From: Desulfovibrio aminophilus
GTDB taxonomy: Bacteria; Desulfobacterota; Desulfovibrionia; Desulfovibrionales; Desulfovibrionaceae
DNA length: 64,000 bases
Assembly (NCBI RefSeq): GCF_023660105.1
Contig: NZ_JAMHGA010000038.1
Span: 1-64,000 of the forward strand
Direction: 5' to 3'
Positions 34,630-45,432 of the stretch are shown piece after piece. The first letter of the stretch is position 1; every line of letters begins with the position of its first letter. The notes under the pieces are model-generated. The model saw only the letters and a program-made list of their open reading frames with translations. It did no database searches and had not been told where the DNA came from. Both the position numbers and the translations under genes were made by a program.

Positions 34630-35712
34630 TCACTCCATGTAGCGGTTCACGTGCTCCCAGTCGAAGACCTCGTCCTCCAGGACATTCACCAGGAAGCGCA
34701 GCAGGCCGCGCCGCACCTCGGGAGGGTGGTTCGGGTACCACTCCGGCGAGGCCACCACCAGGCCCCGGAAGACGAAGAACGGGGCCATGACCTCCAGGCA
34801 CTCGCGGTCGCCGGTCAGGCTCAGGTACTCCTCGAAATAGCTCCGGTAGAGCCGCTCGAAGGCCCCGGACAGGCGGGGCTCCCGATAGAGCCCGAAGAGC
34901 AGGTAGTTCATGGCCATGGTGCAGACGTCCCCGGCGGGCTCGCCCCACTCGCCCCGGCTGCGGTCCAGGACCCGGAATCCGCCCGCGTCGTCCACCAGCA
35001 CGTTCCAGGGATGGAAGTCGCCATGCACGGCGCGCAGGCGGTGGGGATAGCGCTTCAGCTTCCAGCGCCAGTCGATGATGCGCTTCTCCATGTCCAGGAA
35101 GCGCTGGTCCGGGAACTCCCGGAAGGGATGGGGAAAGGCCTCGTCGATGAGGCCCATGATGCACTCGTCCGAGCCGATGAGGTTGCGCACGGCGCGGTAG
35201 TACAGGTCCGGGTCGGTCTTCCCGGCCGCGTGCACCCGCGCCAGCCAGCGGGCGAACTCGCGGGCCAGGGCCTCGTCCGAGGGACGGAAGTCGCCGCCCC
35301 GGATGCGTTCCAGGTCCTTGAAGTAGTCGTGGCCCTCGAGCTTCTCGTTGAGGATGAAGAACTCCACCGGCTCGCGCAGGGGAGTCAGGCCGCCCCGGGC
35401 GTCCACGTAGCCCACGCCCAGGGGCTTGACGTGGCGCTCCAGGGCGGCCGATGTCTCGTATTGGAAGAGGAGGATCGCGGCGCGGTCCCAGTAGAACTGG
35501 TGACCGTACTTGTCCCCGCGCATGGTCGAGAGCACGGCCTCGCGCTCCAGGCCCCCGGCCCGGAAGCGCACCAGGAGCGGCTTGCCGTAGCCCAGGGCCT
35601 TCATGCCCTGCTCTTCGGGGCGGCCGATGCGGCCCACGTGCAACAGGACGGCGTCCGGGCCGAAGGCGTCCTTGAGATACGCCTCCAGGGCGGACGTGCC
35701 GAGCTCGTTCAT
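34630..35712 (-). CDS. Aminoglycoside phosphotransferase-fold (APH) kinase, substrate unknown
   Basis: 360 residues of the protein-kinase-like APH fold. The catalytic loop AVHGDFHPWNVLVDD (about 224-238) contains the conserved Asp and Asn; the following DRSRGEWGEPAGDVC supplies the metal-binding Asp. Close relatives of this length act on small molecules such as choline, sugars or nucleosides rather than antibiotics; resistance is not implied. AAAGGAGGGG precedes ATG at 35712. It is the second gene of the pfkB-APH-CysC-like-ICMT cluster. Confidence 0.8.
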   Translation of the reverse strand: MNELGTSALEAYLKDAFGPDAVLLHVGRIGRPEEQGMKALGYGKPLLVRFRAGGLEREAVLSTMRGDKYGHQFYWDRAAILLFQYETSAALERHVKPLGVGYVDARGGLTPLREPVEFFILNEKLEGHDYFKDLERIRGGDFRPSDEALAREFARWLARVHAAGKTDPDLYYRAVRNLIGSDECIMGLIDEAFPHPFREFPDQRFLDMEKRIIDWRWKLKRYPHRLRAVHGDFHPWNVLVDDAGGFRVLDRSRGEWGEPAGDVCTMAMNYLLFGLYREPRLSGAFERLYRSYFEEYLSLTGDRECLEVMAPFFVFRGLVVASPEWYPNHPPEVRRGLLRFLVNVLEDEVFDWEHVNRYME

Positions 35713-35745
35713 GACCCCTCCTTTCCGGCCGTCGGCCGGCGCGCC

Positions 35746-36681
35746 TCAGGACAGGGGACCGAAGACCCCCTGGTAGCGGGCGCGGAATTCCTCGAAGCTG
35801 AAGGAATGCTCCTGGGTGCCCTTGCGCTCCACGGCGTAGGCCGCGCAGACCGAGCCCAGGCGGGCCGCCTCGGGCACGGACTTGCCCAGGGCGAGGCCCT
35901 TGAGCATCCCGGAGCGGAACGCGTCGCCCGCGCCCGTGGGATCCAGGGCCTTGTCCACCGGCGCGGCGGGCACCCGCGTCTCGGCTCCGCCGCCGGCCAC
36001 CAGGGAGCCTTGCTCGCCCAGGGTGGTGACGAGGAACGTGGTGCGCTCCTTCAGCGCCTCGCGGTCCTGGCCCGTGGCCTTCATGACCAGCTCCAGCTCG
36101 TAGTCGTTGGTCACGAGCATGAAGGAGCCGGTGATGGCGTCGAGCATGTCCGGGCCGGACAGGGCCGTGATCTGCTGGCCCGGATCGAAGATGTAGGGGA
36201 TGCCCAGCTTGCGGAAGGTCCGGGGGTATTCGATCATGTCCGTGACGTTGCCGGGCGAGATGATGGCCAGGGTGTCCGCCGGATTGCAGCCGGAGAAGTC
36301 GTAGTTCGAGGGGTGCTTCATGGCCCCGGGGTTGAAGCCGGTGATCTGGTTGTCCGAGAGGTCGGTGGTGATGTAGGCCCCGGCGGTGTGCTCCTCGTCG
36401 ATGCGGCGGATGCCCTCGAGGGACAGGCCGAGCTTCTGGAGCCAGAGCTCGTAGGGCCCGAAGTCCTTGCCCGCGCAGCCCACGATGACCGGCTTCTCGC
36501 CCAGCAGCGACAGGCTGTAGGCGATGTTCCCGGCCGTGCCGCCGAACTTCTCGTCCACTCCGTTGACCAGGAAGCAGACGTTCAGGATGTGGATCTTGTC
36601 CGGCAGGATGTGTTCCGAAAAACGGCCGGGGAAGGGCATGATGCGGTCGAAGGCCAGGGAGCCGCAGACGAGTATGCGCAT
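35746..36681 (-). CDS. PfkB family carbohydrate/nucleoside kinase
   Basis: 311 residues of the ribokinase fold. The N-terminus (VCGSLAFDRIMPFPGRF) and FGGTAGNIAYSLSLLG form the substrate lid and pocket; the C-terminal signature DPTGAGDAFRSGMLKG holds the catalytic Asp. The proteobacterial subgroup with this N-terminus is usually annotated as adenosine or sugar kinase, without firm evidence. ATG at 36681 follows GGAGGA. It leads the kinase cluster, 33 bases before the APH gene. Confidence 0.83.
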   Translation of the reverse strand: MRILVCGSLAFDRIMPFPGRFSEHILPDKIHILNVCFLVNGVDEKFGGTAGNIAYSLSLLGEKPVIVGCAGKDFGPYELWLQKLGLSLEGIRRIDEEHTAGAYITTDLSDNQITGFNPGAMKHPSNYDFSGCNPADTLAIISPGNVTDMIEYPRTFRKLGIPYIFDPGQQITALSGPDMLDAITGSFMLVTNDYELELVMKATGQDREALKERTTFLVTTLGEQGSLVAGGGAETRVPAAPVDKALDPTGAGDAFRSGMLKGLALGKSVPEAARLGSVCAAYAVERKGTQEHSFSFEEFRARYQGVFGPLS

Positions 36682-36745
36682 GAGTCCTCCATCGTGTGCA
36701 GGTATTCCGGCGGCCGCCCGGCGGCCCCGGTTCGTGGAATCGGTC

Positions 36746-37072
36746 CTATCCGGCGGACGGGGGTGTCTCGTCCGCGATCCAGCGCAGGAAATCGGGGTTG
36801 CCGCCCAGGATGGGCAGGGCCACCACGCAGGGAACCTCATAGGAATGCAGGGACTTGATCCCCGCCGTGAGGGCTTCGAGCAGGGACTCGCGGGTCTTGG
36901 CCACGAGCACGGCCTCCTCCGCCCTCTCCAGCCTGCCCTTCCACCAGTAGAGGGAGCGCATGCCCGGCAGGATGTTCACGCAGGCGCAGAGCCTGCGCTC
37001 CACCAGGGCCGCGCCGATGGTCTCGGCCTGTTCCAGGCTCTCACAGGTGACGTAGACGAAGATTTCGGCCAT
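36746..37072 (-). CDS. cutA: Divalent-cation tolerance protein CutA
   Basis: 108-residue trimeric protein of the PII-like fold. Typical stretches are YVTCESLEQAETIG, ALVERRLCACVNILPG, SLYWWKGRLE and the C-terminal HSYEVPCVVALPI. Linked genetically to copper tolerance in E. coli, but the molecular role is unsettled. It starts one base after the stop of the monoheme cytochrome gene, so the two form a small operon. Confidence 0.92.
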   Translation of the reverse strand: MAEIFVYVTCESLEQAETIGAALVERRLCACVNILPGMRSLYWWKGRLERAEEAVLVAKTRESLLEALTAGIKSLHSYEVPCVVALPILGGNPDFLRWIADETPPSAG

Positions 37073-37073
37073 G

Positions 37074-37358
37074 TCAGTTGCAGAAGACCGCCCTGTCCGG
37101 CTTGAGCCCGCCGAGGTATTCGGCGACCACTTCCTGCTGCCCCGCGTCCAGGGACGCGCCGTGCCCGCGCATGCGGGCCGCGACCAGGGACCAGGCCGCC
37201 GCATCCCGGCGTCCCAGGCCGTCGCAGACGCGGGACAGGGAATGGCAGTCGGAGCAGACGGTATTGACGAGATCCTTGGCCTCGTCCCCGGCCATGCCGA
37301 AGGAGGCCAGAACCAACCCGGCATAGAGGGCGACGACCAAGCAGACCAGACGTTTCAT
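37074..37358 (-). CDS. Small c-type cytochrome, single heme site
   Basis: 94 residues. A signal peptide (KRLVCLVVALYAGLVLASFGMA) predicts export; the mature part carries one CxxCH heme-attachment motif (CSDCH) near residue 35. A methionine (ARMRGHG) further on may be the sixth ligand. Relatives in sulfate reducers are small periplasmic monoheme cytochromes. ATG at 37358 follows GGAGG. It precedes cutA by one base. Confidence 0.82.
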   Translation of the reverse strand: MKRLVCLVVALYAGLVLASFGMAGDEAKDLVNTVCSDCHSLSRVCDGLGRRDAAAWSLVAARMRGHGASLDAGQQEVVAEYLGGLKPDRAVFCN

Positions 37359-37393
37359 CTCTTTCCTCCGAAAAAGCGCCGCGCGCTGAAGCC

Positions 37394-37421
37394 AAGATAC
37401 AATCTTCGCGCCCCATTGCAA
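37394..37421 (-). promoter_or_regulatory. Sigma-70-type promoter of the cytochrome-cutA unit
   Basis: On the minus strand TTGCAA (37421-37416), 16-base spacer, TATCTT (37399-37394), about 35 bases before the cytochrome ATG at 37358. Confidence 0.55.
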
Positions 37422-37447
37422 CGGAAAAGTGCCCCGGCGAGCCTTGA

Positions 37448-39247
<1,800 letters not shown>

Positions 39248-39249
39248 AC

Positions 39250-39897
39250 ATGCGGCTGTTGAAGGGCATCCTGCTGACCGTGGGAGGGCTGACCCTGGCG
39301 GCGGCCCTGCTGGCGGCGGCCGTGTTTCCCTTCCTGGGCCGCCTCATGGAATCCGGCGACGCGCCCAAGGCGGCGGACGCCATCGTGCTCCTGGGCGGCA
39401 ACCCGGTGCGCGCCCTCTACGGAGCGGAACTCTACAAGCGGGGGCTGGCTCCGGTGATCTACGTCAGCCGGGTGGAATTTCCGCACCACCCGGACCTGAC
39501 CGCCCTCGGCCTGCGTTTCACCCGCGAGGAGGACTCCGTCCAGCAGGCCCTGGCGCTCAAGGGCGTGCCCCGGGAGGCGGTGCGTCTGTATGGCGAGGGA
39601 GTGGTGAGCACGGTGGAGGAGGCCGAGACGCTGCGTCGGACGCTGCCGACCATGCCGCGCAGCCTGCTCCTGGTCACCGGCCCGTTCCACTGCCGCCGGG
39701 CCAAGCTCGTCTTCTCCCGGGTCTTCCCCGAGACGGACGTCCTGGCCTGCCCCGATCCCCGCGAAGCCCTGGCCGAACGCTGGTGGAAGGATCGGCGCTC
39801 GGCCCTGGCCGTGCTCCTGGAGACGGCCAAGACCGCCCATTACCTTCTGGGCGGGGCCTTCCGCTCCAGCGATCCCCCGGGCCGTCCCGGGCGCTGA
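39250..39897 (+). CDS. YdcF family (DUF218) membrane-anchored protein
   Basis: 215 residues with one N-terminal transmembrane segment (about 6-30) and a DUF218 domain: ADAIVLLGGNPVRA, then the VVSTVEEAETLRR stretch and LLLVTGPFHCRRAKLVF. Similar proteins are SanA and YdcF, with envelope or unknown roles. It follows tgt by 2 bases and converges on the YihY gene with a 6-base gap. Confidence 0.8.
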   Translation: MRLLKGILLTVGGLTLAAALLAAAVFPFLGRLMESGDAPKAADAIVLLGGNPVRALYGAELYKRGLAPVIYVSRVEFPHHPDLTALGLRFTREEDSVQQALALKGVPREAVRLYGEGVVSTVEEAETLRRTLPTMPRSLLLVTGPFHCRRAKLVFSRVFPETDVLACPDPREALAERWWKDRRSALAVLLETAKTAHYLLGGAFRSSDPPGRPGR

Positions 39898-39903
39898 GCC
39901 GAA

Positions 39904-41298
39904 TCAGGCCTTGGAAACGGATTCCGCCTCCGCGTGGCGGTCCGGCTCAAGGCAGCCCGAAAACTCCGCGAGCGTGCGGTTGGCCTGGCTCTCCTGGGCC
40001 GCGCGGCGCAGGGCGTCGAAGGTTTCGTCCACGAAACGGAAGCGCCCGCCGGTGAGGTCGAAGCGGTCCTGGAAGGGCACGCGGCCGGACATGGCGTCCA
40101 GCACCTCGAACACGCGGATGCGTTCGGGATTGCGGGCCAGAGCCACGTCGGCCCGGCTGTTCTCCCCGCCGAGGACCACGAGCCCGGACGAGGACAGGCG
40201 CGAGCAGAGATCACCCATCAGCTCCACCGGCACGGCCAGACGCCGGGCCAGATCAAGCATGGAGGCCGGGGCCTCGCCGTCGAGGAACCGCCGGGTGGCC
40301 ACGAGCATGAGCAGCAGGGCCACCTTCTGGCGCTCCTCCAGGCTGGCCCGCCCCAGGAACCGCCGCGTGGTGAAGCTGTTCAGGTTCTGCTGGGCGTGGG
40401 CCATCTCCGCCCCCAGCAGCACGATGACCCAGCTGATGTAGAGCCAGACCAGGAGCAGCGGAAGCTGGGCGAAGCTGCCGTAGATGGCGTTGTACTTGGT
40501 CACGCCGATCTGCCAGTTGATGTAGGCCCACTGGGCGGACTGCCAGAGCACTCCGGCGACGAAGCCGCCCACGGCCGCGGCCGAGAGCCGCACCGGGGTG
40601 TTGGGGATGAAGGCGTAGGCGAAGGTGAAGGCCATCGAGATGAGCAGCACGGGCACGATCTGGAGGGCGAGGCCTTCCAGGCCGCCGATGACCGAGACCG
40701 AGAGCAGTTCCCGGACGATGTCGCTCTTGCGCAGGCTGACGGTCAGGCTGGCCGAGACCAGGATGATGAGCGGGCAGACGAGGATCACGGAGAAGAAGTC
40801 CGTGAACTTGCGCCAGGCCGTGCGCCCGCGACGCACCTCCCAGATGGTGTTGAAGGCCTTCTCCACGGTGCCGACCATGGAGAAGACCGTGGCCAGGAGC
40901 GTGGCCACGCCGAGCCAGCCCAGGGTGCGCACGTTGGTGTTGGCGATGTAGCTCAGGATCTTCTCCACCACCTCGGCGCGGTCACCGGTGATCCGCAGGA
41001 GCATGCCCCGGACGAACTCCGTGTTCTGGATGCCGAAGCCCTTGGAAATGGCGAAGGCCACGGCCAGGAACGGCACGATGGAGAGGATGGTGGTGAAGGT
41101 CAGGGCCGAGGCCCGGATCAGGCACTGGTTCTCGAAGAACCCGCTGGCCACGAGATAGCTCCAGCGCGACACGGCGTTGAGCGCGCGGCGGAACCAGCCG
41201 CCGCCCCCGCCGTCCCCGGCCCAGATATCCTGATTGAAATGCCGCTTCAGGTTGGCCTGGACCTTGTCCAGCCCCTTCCCGGTCGAGTCTTCGGTCAT
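39904..41298 (-). CDS. YihY/virulence factor BrkB family membrane protein
   Basis: 464 residues. A charged cytoplasmic N-terminus (1-55) is followed by about six hydrophobic segments (60-320), including RASALTFTTILSIVPFLAVAF, GSFAQLPLLLVWLYISWVIVLLGAEM and the LAQQ-like end. The C-terminal about 140 residues look like a winged-helix-type regulatory tail (SMLDLARRLAVPVELMGDLC). The old name RNase BN is not supported for this family. Role unknown; envelope transport is inferred. Confidence 0.82.
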   Translation of the reverse strand: MTEDSTGKGLDKVQANLKRHFNQDIWAGDGGGGGWFRRALNAVSRWSYLVASGFFENQCLIRASALTFTTILSIVPFLAVAFAISKGFGIQNTEFVRGMLLRITGDRAEVVEKILSYIANTNVRTLGWLGVATLLATVFSMVGTVEKAFNTIWEVRRGRTAWRKFTDFFSVILVCPLIILVSASLTVSLRKSDIVRELLSVSVIGGLEGLALQIVPVLLISMAFTFAYAFIPNTPVRLSAAAVGGFVAGVLWQSAQWAYINWQIGVTKYNAIYGSFAQLPLLLVWLYISWVIVLLGAEMAHAQQNLNSFTTRRFLGRASLEERQKVALLLMLVATRRFLDGEAPASMLDLARRLAVPVELMGDLCSRLSSSGLVVLGGENSRADVALARNPERIRVFEVLDAMSGRVPFQDRFDLTGGRFRFVDETFDALRRAAQESQANRTLAEFSGCLEPDRHAEAESVSKA

Positions 41299-41353
41299 GC
41301 TCCGCTCCTTGCGCCTGTTCTACACCGGCCGCGCGACGGAAGGCAACCGCGTC

Positions 41354-44300
41354 TCAGAAAAGGTCCTTGAGCAGCTTGAGCGACTTGGCGGGAATGCCGA
41401 GGATGTCCTGCACCGTGTTGTTCAGGAGCTTCACCGGAGGCAGGGCGAAGCTGGGGTCGTAGAGATCGCCGTAGACCCGGATGGGCACGTTGGGCGTGGC
41501 CACCAGGGTGGCGTTGATGATCATCTCGATGGTCTCCTCGGCCAGACTGAAATGCCCCTTGCCCGTTGCCGAGACCAGCGAGCCCCGCATGGCGAAGTCG
41601 TCGGTGGAGAAGACGCCCCGCTGCACCGCGAAGGAGGCTCCCAGACTGCTGAAGGTCGTGCGCGCGGCGGTGTCCGTGCCCGTTCCCAGCCCGAAGAGGC
41701 GATATGAGCCCTCGCCCATGCCGAGCTTCACGGTCCCCGCCAGATTGCGCAGCAGGTCCGTGTCCGTGGCGCCGAAGGAGGTCAGGTTCAGGGCCAGGTT
41801 CGCGGGCCCGCGCAGATATTCCTTGCGCAGGGCGTCCTGGAGGAAGGCCCCGCACTGGAACTCCCGGGCGTCCAGGACGAGCGAGGCCGCCAGGGACTTG
41901 GGATCGGCCTTGAGGGTCAGACCGCCGTCCAGGCGACCGCCGTAGAATCCCCCGCTCAGCGGCTTGAGCCGCACGTCGCCGTTGGCCGCCTTGAGGCCCA
42001 GCTTCACGTTGGTCAGGGTGATGTCATAGGCCTTGAAGCTCTTGAACCCGGCATCGCCCTCGGCGTTCAGCGACCGCAGCGCGGCCAGGGGCAGGGGTTC
42101 GGGATGCGCCTTGGCCCTGCCGCCGGAGACGCCGCCCTTTCCTCCCCCCGGGCCGTCCTGCCTGCGGCGCGGCGACAGATACCGGTCCAGGTCCAGGGCT
42201 CCGGCCTGCACCGAGAAGGCGATGCGCGGGGACGTGAAGTCCGTCACCGACACCCGCCCGGTGAGCGGGGTGTCGTCCATGCTCAGCTTCATGTCGGAGC
42301 AGGTCACGCCATTGGCGGTGAACGAAAAGCCCGTGGTTCCGGTCAGCTCGTCCAGCACGCCGGGGTCGGCCGTGTTCGGCTGCGGCAGGCGGAACAGCTT
42401 GAGCACGCGGCGCATGTTGAACTGACGGAACTCGGCCGTGCCGGTGAAGGTGAAATTGTCGCTGAAGACCTTGGTCCCGGCCAGGTCCGCGGTCAGGCCG
42501 AGGCCCATGCCCTGGGCCTTCAACCCGCGCACGGCCAGGGTTTCGGCCGCGCTGTCCAGGTCCGTCTGGCCGGACAGGTCGGCGCGGACCTCCTCGCCTC
42601 GTCCGAACACGCTGGACAGGGCCAACCGCGTGGCCGCCCCGCTCAGCCGCACCCCGCCGGACTTGGGCAGGAGCACCAGCCCCTGCACGCGGCCCTCGGC
42701 GGTCTGGCGGGGAGAGGCGCGGGCCACCCGCAGGCTCAGGTCCGTGTTGGCGGAAAGGCCCTCTCCGGGGGCGGGCTGGGGCGTCGGGGCGAGGCGCAAC
42801 GTCACGTCGGCGGCGCTGAAGTCGTATTTCTCCGCCGGCCCCTTGCCCGCCAGGGTCAGCGATCCGGCCTGGGTCGACAACCCGACCTCGGCCTTGAGCC
42901 CGGCCAGAATCTCCCGAACCGTGGGAGCCCTGGACAGGTCCGCCAGGGGCAGCTCCAGATTCGCCGTGACGGAACCCTTGCCGTTCAACCGCCAGGAACG
43001 GGGCTCGGTCAGGCAGGGCACGCGGGCCAGGTCGATGTCCGCGCCGCGCAGGCTCGCGGTGAGAAGCAGATCGGAGACGCCGGCGTTCTTGCGGGACTGG
43101 GCCGTAAGCGTGGCCGACACGGCGCCGCCGAGCATCTTGGCCGTCTTCAGCTCGGAGCGCAGCCGCCCGTCGCCGGTGGTCGATTCCAATTGGCAATCCG
43201 AGGCCTGGATGCCCGGGGCGCGGAACGCGCTCACGGCCAGGCGGCCCTGCACATGATGCTTCAACAACAGCACGACCGGCGCGCCGGCGGCCACCGCCGC
43301 CTCGCCCTTCGCCGCCGGGGCGGCCTTGCGATCACCCGCCTTCTCCTCCCAGAGCCCGCTGTAGCGTTCCAGGTCCACGACGTTGGCGCTCAGGTCATAT
43401 TCGTAGCGGGGATGGGCGAAGCCCTTCTGGGTCAGGGAGCCGGTCACGCGGGTGTCGTCCAGGACCAGGACCATGTCCGTGAGCGCCACGGAGGACGCGT
43501 CGCCCGCGATCTCGGCGCTGAAGGAGGCGTTTTTCAACGTATCCCCGCGCCTCGGCTTCAGTTCCGGAAAGTTGCGCTCCAGAAACGCGCGGGGATTGAA
43601 GGGCTTCACTTCGAAGTGACCGGTCAGCTTGGGCGCGTCGTAGAGATGCGTGCCCGAGACGCTGCCCGCCAGTTGCAGACCCAGGGTCTTCATGCGGAAA
43701 TCGTGCAGCGCGAGCGCGCCCTGGCGGTAGTCGAAGTCCAGGTCGGCCAGCAGGACCGCCCGCGAGCCCTTGGGCAGCGGCCCTCCGGCCACGTCCAACT
43801 GGAGGACGGCCCCTTGGAACAGGCTGCCGTCCTCGGACTCGAAGTCCGTATTCATCTTGCCGGACAACTGGGCGTGGGCGTCCAGCCCCATGCCCTCCCA
43901 GTCGAGGTCGGCCATCAGGCTGAAGGCCACGGGCTGTCCCAGGCTGAAGGCGCCGGTGCGCAGGCTCAGGCCGTTGAGCACCACGGCCTCGCCGCTCTCG
44001 CGGTCGTCGAAGCGCAACACGGCCCGGGAAACCGCCAGACCGCGCACAACGAAGGCGGGCAACGCGGCGACGACCGATTGCGCGTCGGTCACGGCCGGAG
44101 CCGCGGATTCAGCCGGAGCCGCGGGCGTTCCCCAGTCCTCCCAGTTGCCCCTGCCGCCGGGCAGGCGCACAAGGTTCACGGACAGCCCGTCCACGGCCAC
44201 GGTGCTCAAGTCCAGCCGCCGTTCCCAGAGGGGCCGCAATCCCAGGCCGACCACCAGGCGGTCGGCGGTGACGAAGGGTTCCTCCCCGAAATCCTCGGGG

Positions 44301-44536
44301 CTGCCCAGGACGATGTGTTCCGCCTCCACGCCGAGCACCGGGAAGAGGGTCACACGCAGCTTGCCGTCCAGACGGACCGGACGGCCGGTGAGGGTCCGCA
44401 GCTCGGCGGCCAGGCGCTCGCGGAAAGCGGGAGAATCCAAATGATTCGACAAGAGGAAGAGCCCTCCCCCGGCCAGCACGCCGAGAAAGAGCAGAATCGC
44501 GATCAAAATGCGCAGCACGCGCAGGAACACGGTCAT
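41354..44536 (-). CDS. AsmA family protein (inner-membrane anchored, periplasmic lipid-transport-like)
   Basis: 1060 residues. One N-terminal transmembrane helix (about 8-30) is followed by an AsmA domain: LRTLTGRPVRLDGKLRVTLFPVLGVEAEHIVLG near 45-80, a long beta-rich middle part and the AsmA C-terminal region with MRGSLVSATGKGHFSLAEETIEMIINATL. Large AsmA-like proteins (YhdP, TamB, YdbH relatives) are thought to bridge the periplasm and move phospholipids. It follows the lipid A genes (33 bases after lpxI), in keeping with an outer-membrane lipid role. Confidence 0.85.
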   Translation of the reverse strand: MTVFLRVLRILIAILLFLGVLAGGGLFLLSNHLDSPAFRERLAAELRTLTGRPVRLDGKLRVTLFPVLGVEAEHIVLGSPEDFGEEPFVTADRLVVGLGLRPLWERRLDLSTVAVDGLSVNLVRLPGGRGNWEDWGTPAAPAESAAPAVTDAQSVVAALPAFVVRGLAVSRAVLRFDDRESGEAVVLNGLSLRTGAFSLGQPVAFSLMADLDWEGMGLDAHAQLSGKMNTDFESEDGSLFQGAVLQLDVAGGPLPKGSRAVLLADLDFDYRQGALALHDFRMKTLGLQLAGSVSGTHLYDAPKLTGHFEVKPFNPRAFLERNFPELKPRRGDTLKNASFSAEIAGDASSVALTDMVLVLDDTRVTGSLTQKGFAHPRYEYDLSANVVDLERYSGLWEEKAGDRKAAPAAKGEAAVAAGAPVVLLLKHHVQGRLAVSAFRAPGIQASDCQLESTTGDGRLRSELKTAKMLGGAVSATLTAQSRKNAGVSDLLLTASLRGADIDLARVPCLTEPRSWRLNGKGSVTANLELPLADLSRAPTVREILAGLKAEVGLSTQAGSLTLAGKGPAEKYDFSAADVTLRLAPTPQPAPGEGLSANTDLSLRVARASPRQTAEGRVQGLVLLPKSGGVRLSGAATRLALSSVFGRGEEVRADLSGQTDLDSAAETLAVRGLKAQGMGLGLTADLAGTKVFSDNFTFTGTAEFRQFNMRRVLKLFRLPQPNTADPGVLDELTGTTGFSFTANGVTCSDMKLSMDDTPLTGRVSVTDFTSPRIAFSVQAGALDLDRYLSPRRRQDGPGGGKGGVSGGRAKAHPEPLPLAALRSLNAEGDAGFKSFKAYDITLTNVKLGLKAANGDVRLKPLSGGFYGGRLDGGLTLKADPKSLAASLVLDAREFQCGAFLQDALRKEYLRGPANLALNLTSFGATDTDLLRNLAGTVKLGMGEGSYRLFGLGTGTDTAARTTFSSLGASFAVQRGVFSTDDFAMRGSLVSATGKGHFSLAEETIEMIINATLVATPNVPIRVYGDLYDPSFALPPVKLLNNTVQDILGIPAKSLKLLKDLF

Positions 44537-44569
44537 GAACTCGCTCCGGTGTTCCGCCGGACCTCCATG

Positions 44570-45415
44570 TCAGCAGGATCCCGAGGCCCCGTCCCTGGCC
44601 CCGGGAAAACCATAGATCGCGATGCCCGCCCTGTCGGCCTCGGCCAGGGCGGCCTCGCGGTCGAAAAACAGGCTCTTGCCCGCCTCCACGACAAGGCAGC
44701 TCGCGCCGCCCTGGGCCATGATCCGCAGGGTGTCCGGGCCGATGCTCGGCAGGTCCACGCGGTCCTCCTGGCCGGGCTTGAAGACCTTGGCCACCACGCA
44801 GCCGGGCCCGCCCAGGGAGCAGCCCCGGCGCACGGTCTCATCCGTGCCCTCCAAGGCCTCCACGGCGGTGACGATGCCCTCGCGCACCACCACGCACTGG
44901 CCGATGTCCAGACGGCCCAAGGCGCGGGCCACCTCGATGGCGAAGCGGGCGTCGGACATCTCCCGTTCGTCCGGGGCGCGGCGGCTCAGCACGCCCTCGG
45001 GAGTGAGCAGATCGGGAAGAAAGGCATGGGCCGGAACCACGGGCATTCCCTCGGATTCGAACTCCGAGGCCAGGGCGCGCAACAGCGCGTCGTCGCCCTT
45101 GTCCTTGCGCTTGAAGACGAGTCTCAGGGCGCGCATGTCCAGGTGCCGGACATCCATGGCCTTGGGCTTGTTGATGGTCCCGGCCATGATCACCCGACTG
45201 ACGTGATTGTGCTTGAAATAGTCGATGAGCTTGCCGAGTTGGCCAAGCTTCATCTCGCGGAACTCGTCGGCCAGACCGGCCACATCCATGTTGGAATGCC
45301 CGGTGAACGCGACCGCCACCAGGCGATGCCCGGCGGCCTTGACTCCCCGGGCCACGAGCAGAGGGTATTGACGGCCGCCGGCAATGAGGCCGATGACTGC
45401 CGGGGTGTCGTTCAT
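44570..45415 (-). CDS. lpxI: UDP-2,3-diacylglucosamine pyrophosphatase LpxI (DUF1009)
   Basis: 281 residues. It cleaves UDP-2,3-diacylglucosamine to lipid X in lipid A synthesis, in organisms lacking LpxH. Typical are IGLIAGGRQYPLLVARG at the N-terminus, MAGTINKPKAMDVRHLD, and the C-terminal domain with GCSLGGPGCVVAKVFKPGQEDRVDLPSIGPDTL. It follows lpxA by 17 bases in the lpxD-fabZ-lpxA-lpxI order. Confidence 0.9.
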   Translation of the reverse strand: MNDTPAVIGLIAGGRQYPLLVARGVKAAGHRLVAVAFTGHSNMDVAGLADEFREMKLGQLGKLIDYFKHNHVSRVIMAGTINKPKAMDVRHLDMRALRLVFKRKDKGDDALLRALASEFESEGMPVVPAHAFLPDLLTPEGVLSRRAPDEREMSDARFAIEVARALGRLDIGQCVVVREGIVTAVEALEGTDETVRRGCSLGGPGCVVAKVFKPGQEDRVDLPSIGPDTLRIMAQGGASCLVVEAGKSLFFDREAALAEADRAGIAIYGFPGARDGASGSC

Positions 45416-45432
45416 GGGCCCTCCGCGAGGGG

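Noticed and set aside
34630-35712. Aminoglycoside resistance gene
   Set aside because: The APH fold is shared by many metabolic kinases; length and operon context give no support for antibiotic resistance.
39904-41298. Ribonuclease BN (rbn) annotation for the YihY/BrkB protein
   Set aside because: It is a multi-spanning membrane protein without nuclease motifs; true RNase BN/Z is a metallo-beta-lactamase enzyme.
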